Under the pieces are notes generated by a model. That model was not told where the DNA came from. It saw nothing but the letters and a program-made list of their open reading frames with translations, and made no database searches. From contig NZ_CP056775.1 of assembly GCF_016894445.1 (NCBI RefSeq), forward strand, positions 1,056,001 through 1,120,000: a stretch of 64,000 bases of DNA. Reading direction: 5' to 3'. Origin of the DNA: Dyadobacter sandarakinus. Its GTDB lineage: Bacteria > Bacteroidota > Bacteroidia > Cytophagales > Spirosomataceae. Shown here one piece after another: positions 16,425 through 24,801 of this stretch (position 1 is the first letter of the stretch; each line of letters begins with the position of its first letter). The translations under genes were made by a program, and so were the position numbers.

Positions 16425-17582
16425 ATGCATGATCAGATTGCTTTCCTGAGCGAGTGGGGCGACAATGCGCTGGACTTTTCTAAAAAGCTGCCCGGCAAAC
16501 CGTTTGCATCTACCCATTTCATTGTAACAGCGCTGATCATGCAGCAGGGACAGCTGGCCGAAGTGACCCAAATCTTGGAAGCCGTCAGCCGGAGGCACTT
16601 TAATGGTGGCGCAATCAATTCTGAGGTGATCGGCAATGATCACGCCAAAAGAAAGGAGATCCTGGAAGACCTGGATGAAGCACCGTTCAAGGTGTTTGCG
16701 GTGGTAGTGGACAAAAGACAAGTGATCGGGGAGGGGCTGCGCTACAAAGGCTCCTTTTATAAGTTTATGCACGGGCTGGCAGATCGCGAGCTTTTCCGGA
16801 TTTATCCCAACTTGCAGCTCGTGGCCGGCCAGGTAGGCGACGATACGTTCATGAAAGGTTTTGTAAGCTATGTAAGCCAGAACCACATCTCCAACCTGTT
16901 CAATGAGGCTGCCTTCGGCTTTGTAGGCGCAAAAGACAGTCTGGAAGTACAAGCCGCAAGTTTTATGGCCGGTACGCTGGCGTACTGCTACGATCAGAAC
17001 CTGATCACCGACCAGCGTGGCACTTTTGTGGAAGTGCTGCAAAAGAAGCTGCTCTCGATCCGCTTCTGGCCCGAGCCCTTTGGCGAAAGCCAGGTCGTGC
17101 CCCAGCAGACCGGTGCCGTATACGACCATACGTTGGGTGAACTTAGCGTTAAATTATCCAATGACTTTCTGCAAAGAAAATCTTCAAACCCCACCCCGCA
17201 GGTCATAGACCAGGTGACCTGCCTGGGCTACTTGCTCTTCCATTTTCAACACATCAATGCCGCGCGATACATTACCAGCTTTGAGCTCATGGAGCAGATC
17301 CGTGCCAGGCGGGGTGCTGCTGTTAACTTGCACTATTTTCAAACCAAAGTGATCGCCCCGCTCCGGGATGCGGGCGTGCTGATCGCCAGCAGCTCGCGAG
17401 GTTACAAGTTGCCGGCTAGTGAGCAGGACCTGTATGATTTTGTCAGTCACAGCAACACGATCATTGAGCCCATGCTTTCCCGGGTGAAACGTTTTCGTGA
17501 CCAGGTGCATATGGCAACAAATGGAAAGATCGATGTGCTGGCGGCAGATGAATACAGGCTGATCCGGAAAACGCTGGACTGA
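16425..17582 (+). CDS. DUF3800-like putative nuclease-fold protein with C-terminal winged helix
   Basis: A 385-residue protein. The N-terminal 190 residues follow the DUF3800 pattern: an early strand with an acidic motif, FIVTALIMQQGQ (the 'FVLGALIV' strand), then KVFAVVVDKRQV. DUF3800 proteins normally begin with an IDESGD-type motif thought to be part of an RNase H-like active site; here it reads LSEWGD (8-13), so the first Asp is lost but Glu and the last Asp remain. Residues about 290-385 look like a winged helix (YFQTKVIAPLRDAGVLIASS, GYKLPASEQDLYDFV) plus a helical tail. Function is unknown. The small AbrB-like gene lies just upstream. Confidence 0.6.
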   Translation: MHDQIAFLSEWGDNALDFSKKLPGKPFASTHFIVTALIMQQGQLAEVTQILEAVSRRHFNGGAINSEVIGNDHAKRKEILEDLDEAPFKVFAVVVDKRQVIGEGLRYKGSFYKFMHGLADRELFRIYPNLQLVAGQVGDDTFMKGFVSYVSQNHISNLFNEAAFGFVGAKDSLEVQAASFMAGTLAYCYDQNLITDQRGTFVEVLQKKLLSIRFWPEPFGESQVVPQQTGAVYDHTLGELSVKLSNDFLQRKSSNPTPQVIDQVTCLGYLLFHFQHINAARYITSFELMEQIRARRGAAVNLHYFQTKVIAPLRDAGVLIASSSRGYKLPASEQDLYDFVSHSNTIIEPMLSRVKRFRDQVHMATNGKIDVLAADEYRLIRKTLD

Positions 17583-17825
17583 TCAGACAGGATTATTGGT
17601 CGGCTATTCTCGCACAATCAACATATATGAAAGCGGTTTTGGGGTGATCGGCAGACCGGTACTCATCCGGACTTAGCTCTCTTCGTTCCGGTTTATAAAT
17701 TATAAGAACTGGTGACGGGAATGTGGTAAATAATCATCCCGCAAAAAAAACTTCAGGAATTTCCTTTGTGCATTAGGGTAAAGCGGCTTTTAGGTATCTG
17801 TACCTTGACGCAACTTGATCTGGCT

Positions 17826-18443
17826 ATGATTTCCCCGAGTTCTGACGAAGATGACAAACAAGCACATCCATCCGTTTCGCTGGATCATGACGGCGTGCTG
17901 CGACCGGATGATGAAATCCTGATCCGCAGGGCTTTTGCCGCGGATGCGTACCAAGGGTGCGATCTGCTCTTTCGCCGGTACTATCAGCCACTTTGCAGTC
18001 AGGCTGCGCGGTTCGTGTATGACAAAGCGATTGCGGAAGATATCGTCGCCGATTTGTTCAAAACCTTCTGGCAAAAAAGGATTTTTGAGCGCATTACCTG
18101 TTCCTACCGCGCATACCTGTACCGGGCAGTTCGCCACAATTGCCTGCTGTATCTGCAACGAGAGGCCAAAATAACCATTTCGGTAGACCAATACCGATCC
18201 GAAGAAATGCTCGCCCACGCGTCGCCTCCTGCTGACCAGATCCAGTTTGATGAACTTGCCGAGCGCATTGATCGGGTAATCCGCGCGCTGAGTCCGTCAG
18301 TGCGCCGGGTCTTTCTGTTAAGCCGGTTTGAAGGACGCAAGAATCAGGAAATAGCAAACGAACTACACATTTCACTAAAAACCGTAGAGGCGCACCTGAC
18401 AAAAGCCCTCCACGTTTTTCGCAATGCATTAAGTCATGAATGA
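17826..18443 (+). CDS. ECF-type RNA polymerase sigma factor (FecI-like)
   Basis: A 205-residue sigma-70 factor from MISPSSDEDD (17826); an in-frame start at 17766 would add 20 residues unlike other sigma factors. Region 2 is at about 45-110 (LFRRYYQPLCSQAARFVYDK, AEDIVADLFKTFW) and region 4 at about 140-200 (LSPSVRRVFLLSRFEGRKNQ, EIANELHISLKTVEAHLTKA). It overlaps the FecR gene by 8 bp. Order ECF-FecR-SusC-SusD is the standard arrangement by which Bacteroidota switch on a nutrient uptake locus when the substrate binds the outer-membrane receptor. It presumably drives transcription of the 19663-26964 genes. Confidence 0.92.
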   Translation: MISPSSDEDDKQAHPSVSLDHDGVLRPDDEILIRRAFAADAYQGCDLLFRRYYQPLCSQAARFVYDKAIAEDIVADLFKTFWQKRIFERITCSYRAYLYRAVRHNCLLYLQREAKITISVDQYRSEEMLAHASPPADQIQFDELAERIDRVIRALSPSVRRVFLLSRFEGRKNQEIANELHISLKTVEAHLTKALHVFRNALSHE

Positions 18444-19473
18444 ATCTAAGCCTCAGATCACCAGAGAAATTGTCTTTGCATACTTCGCGCATCTGGCGAC
18501 ACCTATCGAGCGACAACAAATTGAAAGCTGGCTTAAAACCAGGGAAGGTTCCGAAACCTACTATACCTACCTGGACGAGTGGGAGCGGCAATTTCCTCAG
18601 TTTCAGCCCAACCTGGAAGATGCCCGTGCCAGTTTCAACCTGTTTATGCGGGGGGACGGTTCTGCTGTTTCTTCTGATGCAGCGGATGAACCATTGCCGA
18701 TGGTCATTCCGGTTTCTGAAATCCGGCGTCCGGTTTGGCAGCGGGCAGGCATTTTCCTCTCGGCGGTGGCAGCGTCCGCAGTATTGGTGGCCGGGATGTG
18801 GCTGTCGAAAGACCTTTGGTACTATCAACGAATGACCAGCCGCCATGGACAAACCCTGTCCATTCGCTTGCATGACGGTTCGGAGGTACAGCTTGGGGCG
18901 CATTCTTCTTTGAAGTACCCCCGGTTTTGGTTTGGTAAAAATACACGCTACGTGTGGCTAGAGGGAGATGCGGAGTTCAAAGTCGCTCACCTTCCGGACG
19001 CGCAGCGCTTCATTGTTTATACGCCCGATCAGACTGCGATCGAGGTACTCGGAACCGAGTTCCTGGTAAACTGCCGGCTGAAATCCACCAAAGTGCTGCT
19101 CCGCACGGGCAGTATCAGGCTGACCAATCCGATGGCCGCACAACCGCTGCTGCTGAAACCGGGGGATCTGGTGACCGTTTCTGACGAAAAAAAGATACAG
19201 AAAGAGCACCGCGTCGTGCAAGCGGCTGAGCAGAAAGGAGAGGTCAGGAAATTCCTTTTTAAAAATACCTCTCTGAAGGAAATAGCAGACCAGCTTAACG
19301 ACGTATACGGAGTGAACGTTCGCATTGCCGAACCTGCCTTGTTGACCCGCACGGTGTCCGGCACTTTTCAGGCCGAAACCGCGGCAGATTTGCTGGAAGC
19401 TTTGTCTGAGATGATGACGCTGGATTTGAAGCAGACTACCGACGGCTATACGCTTCAACAGCGTAGCGAGTGA
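18436..19473 (+). CDS. FecR-family anti-sigma factor
   Basis: A 345-residue inner-membrane protein. A cytoplasmic N-terminus (about 1-100) would bind the ECF factor. One TM helix lies at about 108-126 (AGIFLSAVAASAVLVAGMW). The periplasmic FecR domain follows (RLHDGSEVQLGAHSSLKYP, WLEGDAEFKVAH), with a C-terminal DUF4974-like part (FKNTSLKEIADQLNDVYGVN). It should receive the signal from the STN domain of the downstream SusC. Overlap of 8 bp with the sigma gene couples their translation. Confidence 0.92.
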   Translation: MNESKPQITREIVFAYFAHLATPIERQQIESWLKTREGSETYYTYLDEWERQFPQFQPNLEDARASFNLFMRGDGSAVSSDAADEPLPMVIPVSEIRRPVWQRAGIFLSAVAASAVLVAGMWLSKDLWYYQRMTSRHGQTLSIRLHDGSEVQLGAHSSLKYPRFWFGKNTRYVWLEGDAEFKVAHLPDAQRFIVYTPDQTAIEVLGTEFLVNCRLKSTKVLLRTGSIRLTNPMAAQPLLLKPGDLVTVSDEKKIQKEHRVVQAAEQKGEVRKFLFKNTSLKEIADQLNDVYGVNVRIAEPALLTRTVSGTFQAETAADLLEALSEMMTLDLKQTTDGYTLQQRSE

Positions 19474-19573
19474 CGTTTATAGTGAGTAGGCGTTGAGGCA
19501 GTTTGATGAGTACGCCTCTTTTAGTCGGCACTACTTGCATTTTTTTGTGAAAAATTAGCTCAATTCAGTTAGG

Positions 19574-19611
19574 GTATCTCCGGGTTTTTGTATCTGTTGA
19601 ATTAAAGATAC
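19574..19611. promoter_or_regulatory. Regularly spaced GTATCT repeats upstream of the susC-like gene
   Basis: GTATCT occurs at 19574-19579 and 19590-19595, and its inverse AGATAC at 19606-19611, each 16 bp apart, 52 bp before the STN-SusC start. The second and third copies form a 6 bp inverted repeat with a 10 bp spacer. Position and spacing suit an operator or part of an ECF-dependent promoter, but the units are short and may be chance. Confidence 0.3.
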
Positions 19612-19662
19612 GCAGATAAGTACCCTGTTCCGCTTTCATGACCCAACCTAAACCTGTTTACG

Positions 19663-20073
19663 ATGACGCATATTTTACCTGAAAAATCCCGTAGTCAGTG
19701 CCGGGCCGCATGCCTGATGCTTTTGCTGCTGGTCATGCAACTGCCTGTCACTGCACAAATGATGGCGCAATCGGAAGTGCGGCCGCCGCGACCTGTTCAA
19801 GTCCCGATGCTGAGCCTGATCAATGCGCTGGACAGGCTGAAAGAACAGTTTCATACGGATATTCTTTTTGAAGAGAAAAACCTGGAAAGCCTGATGGTAC
19901 CCGCCAGTGCTTTGCGGCCTCAAAAGACCATTGAAGCCAGCCTGACCGAACTGTTAACGCCACTCGGTCTTCGCTACGCAAAGAAAAAGAACAACTACAT
20001 CATCCTGTCCGGGAAAATTCACCACCGATCCAAACCGAAACCCCGAAGCCGGAGGCGCCACAGATTAAGGTAA
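19663..20073 (+). CDS. STN signalling domain of SusC-like receptor, split off by a frameshift
   Basis: A 136-codon frame with a signal peptide (CLMLLLLVMQLPVTAQ) and a complete STN domain (VPMLSLINALDRLKEQFHTD … LTELLTPLGLRYAKKKNNYI). STN domains at the N-terminus of TonB-dependent receptors contact FecR. After ILSGK (about 20010) the frame turns into a basic nonsense tail (HHRSKPKPRSRRRHRLR). In the -1 frame the expected linker (ENSPPIQTETPKPEAPQIKV) leads straight into the SusC carboxypeptidase-like domain. One missing G in the GGG at 20011-20013 explains the break. The intact gene would span 19663-23198, about 1178 residues. Confidence 0.85.
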   Translation: MTHILPEKSRSQCRAACLMLLLLVMQLPVTAQMMAQSEVRPPRPVQVPMLSLINALDRLKEQFHTDILFEEKNLESLMVPASALRPQKTIEASLTELLTPLGLRYAKKKNNYIILSGKIHHRSKPKPRSRRRHRLR

Positions 20074-20090
20074 GGAATGTAACCGGGAAA

Positions 20091-23000
20091 GTGACCGACA
20101 AAAGCGGGGAGGGTTTGCCGGGTGTGAACATCATTGTCAAGGGCACCCAGCAAGGAATGTCCACAGATGCAAAAGGTGCGTTTTCGATCGACGTCGCGGA
20201 TGATGAAACTACGCTGATCTTTTCGTTTGTCGGCTATATAAGCCAGGAAGTTGTAATTGGAAACCGGAGTGCCATAGACGTGGTGCTTGCAGTGGATGAA
20301 AAGAGCTTGCAGGAAGTGGTCGTGGTAGGTTACGGTAGCCGCCAGAAAAAGGACGTTACTACCTCCATTTCCACGATTGCATCCGAGGAAATTACCAAAA
20401 GTGTTTCAATGTCGCCTGAACTCGCCATGCAGGGCCGCATGACGGGCGTGCATATTTCCGGTAACTCGGGCAGCCCCATGACCAGGCCCAAAGTAAGGAT
20501 CCGGGGCGTGGGTACCTGGGGAGTGGCCGATCCGCTCTATGTAGTCGACGGCATCCCCATTACGGAGCTTGGAGGCGGAATTGAGGGCCAGGATGCGCGC
20601 GTCGGCGATGTGCGTGGTCCGATCAACATCATGACCATGATTGATCCCAATGATATTGAATCAATTTCAGTACTGAAAGATGCATCCGCCGCTGCGATCT
20701 ATGGTGTGCGCGCAGCCAATGGTGTTATCCTTATTACCACCAAACGCGGCCAGACAGAAAAGCCCGTCATCGAGCTCAACACCCGGTACGGGATCCAGAA
20801 CGTGGTGAAGAAATGGGATGTGATGGATACACAGTCGTACACAGACTTTTACCGAAAATCCTACGCCGCAAACCCCAGCTTTGCGCTCGACCCCGTGTTT
20901 GATCCCGCGAATCCCGGTTACCTGGGCAATACCCGGAACACCTACGACTGGCAGACGCCGACCATCAACAGAAATGCGGTCAATCAGGATTACTCCGTCA
21001 GGATTTCGGGTAAAACGCAGTCGACCAACTATTATGCGTCCGCCGGGTACACCTCAGCAGAAGGTACCCTCATTGCTGAAAAACTAGACCGTTATTCTTT
21101 TAACATCAAGCTCGACACGCGGATCAATGATTGGCTGAAGACGGGTATCAACTACCGGCTGGCCTATGTTGACGGGTATGACAATATGCAGGCCGGCCTG
21201 ACCAGCGCCGCCGAGACCCCGCCCTGGCAGCCCGTTTATGATCCCAATGGTCTGCCTATTCTGAGAGGTTTTGCGCCGGTGGTGAAAGGTTATAATACGC
21301 AGGGAGTCTGGTCTACGGATAAATTATATGGGGAAGGCACCCGCGCCAATACCATCGCGCAAACGCAGTTCAACACCCAGGACTACAATTCGATCCGGAA
21401 TCTCGGCAATACATTCGTGGAAATCACCCCGATCGAGGGCCTGTCAGTTAAAGGTTCGGTCAGCATCGACTGGTACAAACACGACCGGTTTTCTTTTAAC
21501 AACTACACAGGTCAGTACTTTACCTACTCCGGCAGTCCGACCGACAAGGGCGGCGGCAAGTCGCTCGGGTCGTACGAAGAGCGGTACACGACCAATTTTA
21601 ACCTGATCAAAGAACTGACGATCAACTACCACAGAGCATTCGGGTTGCACAATTTTGACCTGCTGCTGAATGGCATGGACCAGCGGTACTCGGCCAAATA
21701 CGTGACCGCCTCCACCGAATCCATGTCTACCATTGAAAAGCATCTGTTCAAGCTGGGAGGTGAAAACCAGTACACAATGGTGGAATCGGAGCTGTTCCGG
21801 TGGGCGCTGCAGGGTTTGCTGGGCAGGCTGAGCTATAATTTCAAGAACAAATATTATGTGGATGCTACCATGCGCAGGGACGGGAGCAACCGGTTTGCAC
21901 CGCAGAACCGCTGGGGTACCTTCCCGTCAGCCTCCGTGGCCTGGCGCCTGACCTCCGAGCCGTTTCTTCAGAATAACAAATGGCTCACCGACCTGAAATT
22001 CCGCGCGGGGTGGGGCAAGCTGGGTAACCAGGAAGTACGTCCACTGGCTTATCTGTCACCGGTGGAAAAAAGACCAACGTACGCATTCGGCTCCAATCCG
22101 GGAGGTAACGGACTCGGTAACTATGGGGTAGGCGCGGCCATGTTTTCTTTCCCGAATGCAGAACTCGGATGGGAGAAAATCACCACCACCAACATCGGAT
22201 TTGACGGACAGCTGCTGGGCAACCTTTCCTTTTCAGCCGAATATTACCACAAGCGGACAGACGGTATTTTGCAGGAAACAAAGATCCCGCCCAGCGTGGG
22301 AAGCAAGGAAAACCCGGTTGATAACATTGCTTCGGTCAAAAACTCCGGTTTTGAAATCTCGGCCAATTATGGCGGGTCGGTGGGCAATCTGGGTTATAGT
22401 ATTGGCGCGAACCTGACTACTGTCAAAAACCGGGTACTCAGTACATTCAGGGGCATTCCTCTGAACAGTGGCGACATGAGGATTGAGCCGGGCTACTCGA
22501 TGAACTACCTGTATGGTTATCAGGCAGCGGGCATTTTCCAGAACCAGGGTGAAATTGACCGGTATACCGGAAACACCAAAGACATTACCATTACGCAGAC
22601 CTTTCAGCCCGGCGACCGGTATTTCACAGACCTGAATGGCGCGCCGGATGTTGCCAGGGGCTACGAATTTTACACACCGGGTGCAGACGGGACGGTGAAT
22701 CAATACGACCGCACCAATCTGGGCAAAACGATCCCGGGCTACTATTACGGCTTCAATGTGGGGTTGAATTACAAGGGATTTGATCTTTCGGTGTTTTTCC
22801 TGGGCGTGGGGGATGTGAAAAAGTATAACTATGCGAGAGCGACCATGGAAAGTACCGCAACCCGCGGCAACAACCGGAGCGTGGCCGTACTCCATGCCTG
22901 GACGCCGGAAAATCCGAACACGGACATCGCCCGGGCGGTTGTCAACGATCCGAACGGCAGCCTGCGCGCTTCATCGTACTATGTCGAGAGCGCCGCGTAT

Positions 23001-23198
23001 TTCAAGCTCGGCAATGCCCAGCTGGGTTATTCTTTCCCGAAAACATTGCTGGCTCCATTGAAAAGCGTGAGCGCATTGCGGCTGTATGTGAGCGTCAACA
23101 ATGGTTTTATCCTGACCAAATGGAGCGGGCTGGATCCCGAGAATGACGACAACCCCGAGCCGCGTGTGTTCAACTTCGGCCTGAGTGCAAAATTTTAA
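20091..23198 (+). CDS. SusC/RagA-family TonB-dependent outer-membrane receptor
   Basis: The frame from 20091 encodes 1035 residues: a carboxypeptidase-D-like domain (VTDKSGEGLPGVNIIVKGT), the TonB-linked SusC signature (LQEVVVVGYG), a plug domain (VRIRGVG, PLYVVDGIPI, SISVLKDASAAAIYGVRAAN), and a long beta-barrel ending in RVFNFGLSAKF. This is the outer-membrane importer of oligosaccharides, working with SusD. The GTG at 20091 is not a convincing start: it lies inside the domain and has no signal peptide. The signal peptide and STN domain are in another frame just upstream, separated by an apparent one-base deletion near 20011. As read, the receptor could not be exported. Confidence 0.93.
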   Translation: MTDKSGEGLPGVNIIVKGTQQGMSTDAKGAFSIDVADDETTLIFSFVGYISQEVVIGNRSAIDVVLAVDEKSLQEVVVVGYGSRQKKDVTTSISTIASEEITKSVSMSPELAMQGRMTGVHISGNSGSPMTRPKVRIRGVGTWGVADPLYVVDGIPITELGGGIEGQDARVGDVRGPINIMTMIDPNDIESISVLKDASAAAIYGVRAANGVILITTKRGQTEKPVIELNTRYGIQNVVKKWDVMDTQSYTDFYRKSYAANPSFALDPVFDPANPGYLGNTRNTYDWQTPTINRNAVNQDYSVRISGKTQSTNYYASAGYTSAEGTLIAEKLDRYSFNIKLDTRINDWLKTGINYRLAYVDGYDNMQAGLTSAAETPPWQPVYDPNGLPILRGFAPVVKGYNTQGVWSTDKLYGEGTRANTIAQTQFNTQDYNSIRNLGNTFVEITPIEGLSVKGSVSIDWYKHDRFSFNNYTGQYFTYSGSPTDKGGGKSLGSYEERYTTNFNLIKELTINYHRAFGLHNFDLLLNGMDQRYSAKYVTASTESMSTIEKHLFKLGGENQYTMVESELFRWALQGLLGRLSYNFKNKYYVDATMRRDGSNRFAPQNRWGTFPSASVAWRLTSEPFLQNNKWLTDLKFRAGWGKLGNQEVRPLAYLSPVEKRPTYAFGSNPGGNGLGNYGVGAAMFSFPNAELGWEKITTTNIGFDGQLLGNLSFSAEYYHKRTDGILQETKIPPSVGSKENPVDNIASVKNSGFEISANYGGSVGNLGYSIGANLTTVKNRVLSTFRGIPLNSGDMRIEPGYSMNYLYGYQAAGIFQNQGEIDRYTGNTKDITITQTFQPGDRYFTDLNGAPDVARGYEFYTPGADGTVNQYDRTNLGKTIPGYYYGFNVGLNYKGFDLSVFFLGVGDVKKYNYARATMESTATRGNNRSVAVLHAWTPENPNTDIARAVVNDPNGSLRASSYYVESAAYFKLGNAQLGYSFPKTLLAPLKSVSALRLYVSVNNGFILTKWSGLDPENDDNPEPRVFNFGLSAKF

Positions 23199-23216
23199 TC
23201 TCAAATCGACCGGTAT

Positions 23217-24761
23217 ATGAAACCCTTTGGATTGATATGGTCTGTGCTGATGGTGCTTGTGGTATGCAGCGCCTGCGACCGGAATTTAGATGTGAAACCT
23301 ACAAGAGAACTGGAATCGGAGTACTTCTCCGACGAGGAACGTATGCAGCGGGGCGTGCTGGGTGTGTATGCGAAAATTACGGACCTCTACGGGTACAATG
23401 CCAATGCGCCCAGCCACAAGCTCTGGCTGCTGCCCGGCGACGACCTGATGGCGAACAATCCCCGGCAGATCGACAATTTCAAAGGTTTGAATGGTTCGGA
23501 TCCGGATATAAACTTCATCTGGAATCGTCTTTACCAGCTGAACAGTCGCGCCAATACCATGCTGGAAGTCATCGACGGGAATATGGGTGTTTACAACAAC
23601 AAAACCCTGGCCGATCAGAATAAGGGCGAAATGCTGTTTCTCCGGTCATGGAGTTTTTATAAGCTATGGAGCTGGTGGGGCAAAGCGCCCGTGGTCACAG
23701 AGCGGATCCGAAGCTTGTCCGATATTTATCACGGCCCTTCCCAAAGTACTGAGATGCTGGACAAAGCAATTGAAGACCTGGAAGCTGCGGCTGAGTTGCT
23801 CCCGGCAACATGGCCGCTCAGCGAATCGGGTCGGGTGACGAAGGATGCGGCCAATGGATTACTCGTCAAATGCTATGTTACCCGGGCGTGTTTTAATGGA
23901 AAAAATGCGCAGGACTACCAGAAGGCGATCACGGCTTTCACCCGCATTTCGGCCACGCGCAAACTCACCAATCATTTCGGGGAGAATTTTGATTACCGTT
24001 TTGAAAACAATGAGGAGTCTTTGTTCGAATTCCAGGCCAGCCTGAAAACGGCGGAGAACCCGTGGCTGGACAATGATTTTACCGATGCCGTGGGTACGAT
24101 GGGTGCTTTTTACAAACATTTTGAAAACAACTTTACCAATCAGGGTACAATCGTAGGACCTACTTTTAAAATGGTCAATGCATTCGAGGTGGGCGACCCC
24201 AGGATTGCAGAAACCTTTGTAAAAGAATCCAGCGGAGCCTTTGCATTCAATGGAGGCTATCAGATGGTGAAGTACATCAATGGAAAAAGAGGTAAGTATG
24301 CAGGGATCGCCAATATCAATTCCATTAATAATACACGGATTCTTCGCCTGGCCGATGTTAAATTACTCGCGGCCGAGGCTTATCTACAAACAAACCAGCC
24401 GGCGAAGGCGCTTGAACAGGTGAACGACATCCGGCTGCGGGCAAGAAGGTCGACCTCCACGGGTACTCCGGCCGCGGTTCCGGCGAATCTGACTACCGTG
24501 AGCATGCAGCATATCATGGATGAACGCATGCGCGAGCTGGTGGGTGAAGAAGGTATCCGGTGGGACGATCTGAAACGCTGGCACAAGGCAGGATTCATTA
24601 ATCTGGGAACCTGGAAAAAAACGGATTTCGGCATGGGACCGCAATACGACGAAATGCTTTGGGGGTTTGATGTAACCGCACACTTGCTGATGCCGATCCC
24701 GATCACTGAAATGGACAGTAACCCTGAAATGCTGAAAAGCGGTCAGAATCCAGGATACTAG
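23217..24761 (+). CDS. SusD/RagB-family nutrient-binding outer-membrane lipoprotein
   Basis: A 514-residue lipoprotein with lipobox VCSAC (Cys20). The SusD fold is seen in LDVKPTRELESEYFSDEERM near the start, the TPR-like helices (EMLFLRSWSFYKLWSWWG, DKAIEDLEAAAELLP) and the conserved C-terminus (RMRELVGEEGIRWDDLKRW, LLMPIPITEMDSNPEM). It forms the lid over the SusC pore and binds the glycan at the cell surface. It starts 18 bp after the susC-like stop, in the same transcript. Confidence 0.93.
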   Translation: MKPFGLIWSVLMVLVVCSACDRNLDVKPTRELESEYFSDEERMQRGVLGVYAKITDLYGYNANAPSHKLWLLPGDDLMANNPRQIDNFKGLNGSDPDINFIWNRLYQLNSRANTMLEVIDGNMGVYNNKTLADQNKGEMLFLRSWSFYKLWSWWGKAPVVTERIRSLSDIYHGPSQSTEMLDKAIEDLEAAAELLPATWPLSESGRVTKDAANGLLVKCYVTRACFNGKNAQDYQKAITAFTRISATRKLTNHFGENFDYRFENNEESLFEFQASLKTAENPWLDNDFTDAVGTMGAFYKHFENNFTNQGTIVGPTFKMVNAFEVGDPRIAETFVKESSGAFAFNGGYQMVKYINGKRGKYAGIANINSINNTRILRLADVKLLAAEAYLQTNQPAKALEQVNDIRLRARRSTSTGTPAAVPANLTTVSMQHIMDERMRELVGEEGIRWDDLKRWHKAGFINLGTWKKTDFGMGPQYDEMLWGFDVTAHLLMPIPITEMDSNPEMLKSGQNPGY

Positions 24762-24801
24762 CCGTTTTCACCACATTGCAATACCCTGATCCGACTAATA
24801 C

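Noticed and set aside
20005-20020. Programmed -1 frameshifting in the STN-SusC gene
   Set aside because: The codons at the switch (TCC GGG AAA ATT) do not make a standard slippery heptamer and I see no strong downstream stem; a one-base deletion is simpler.
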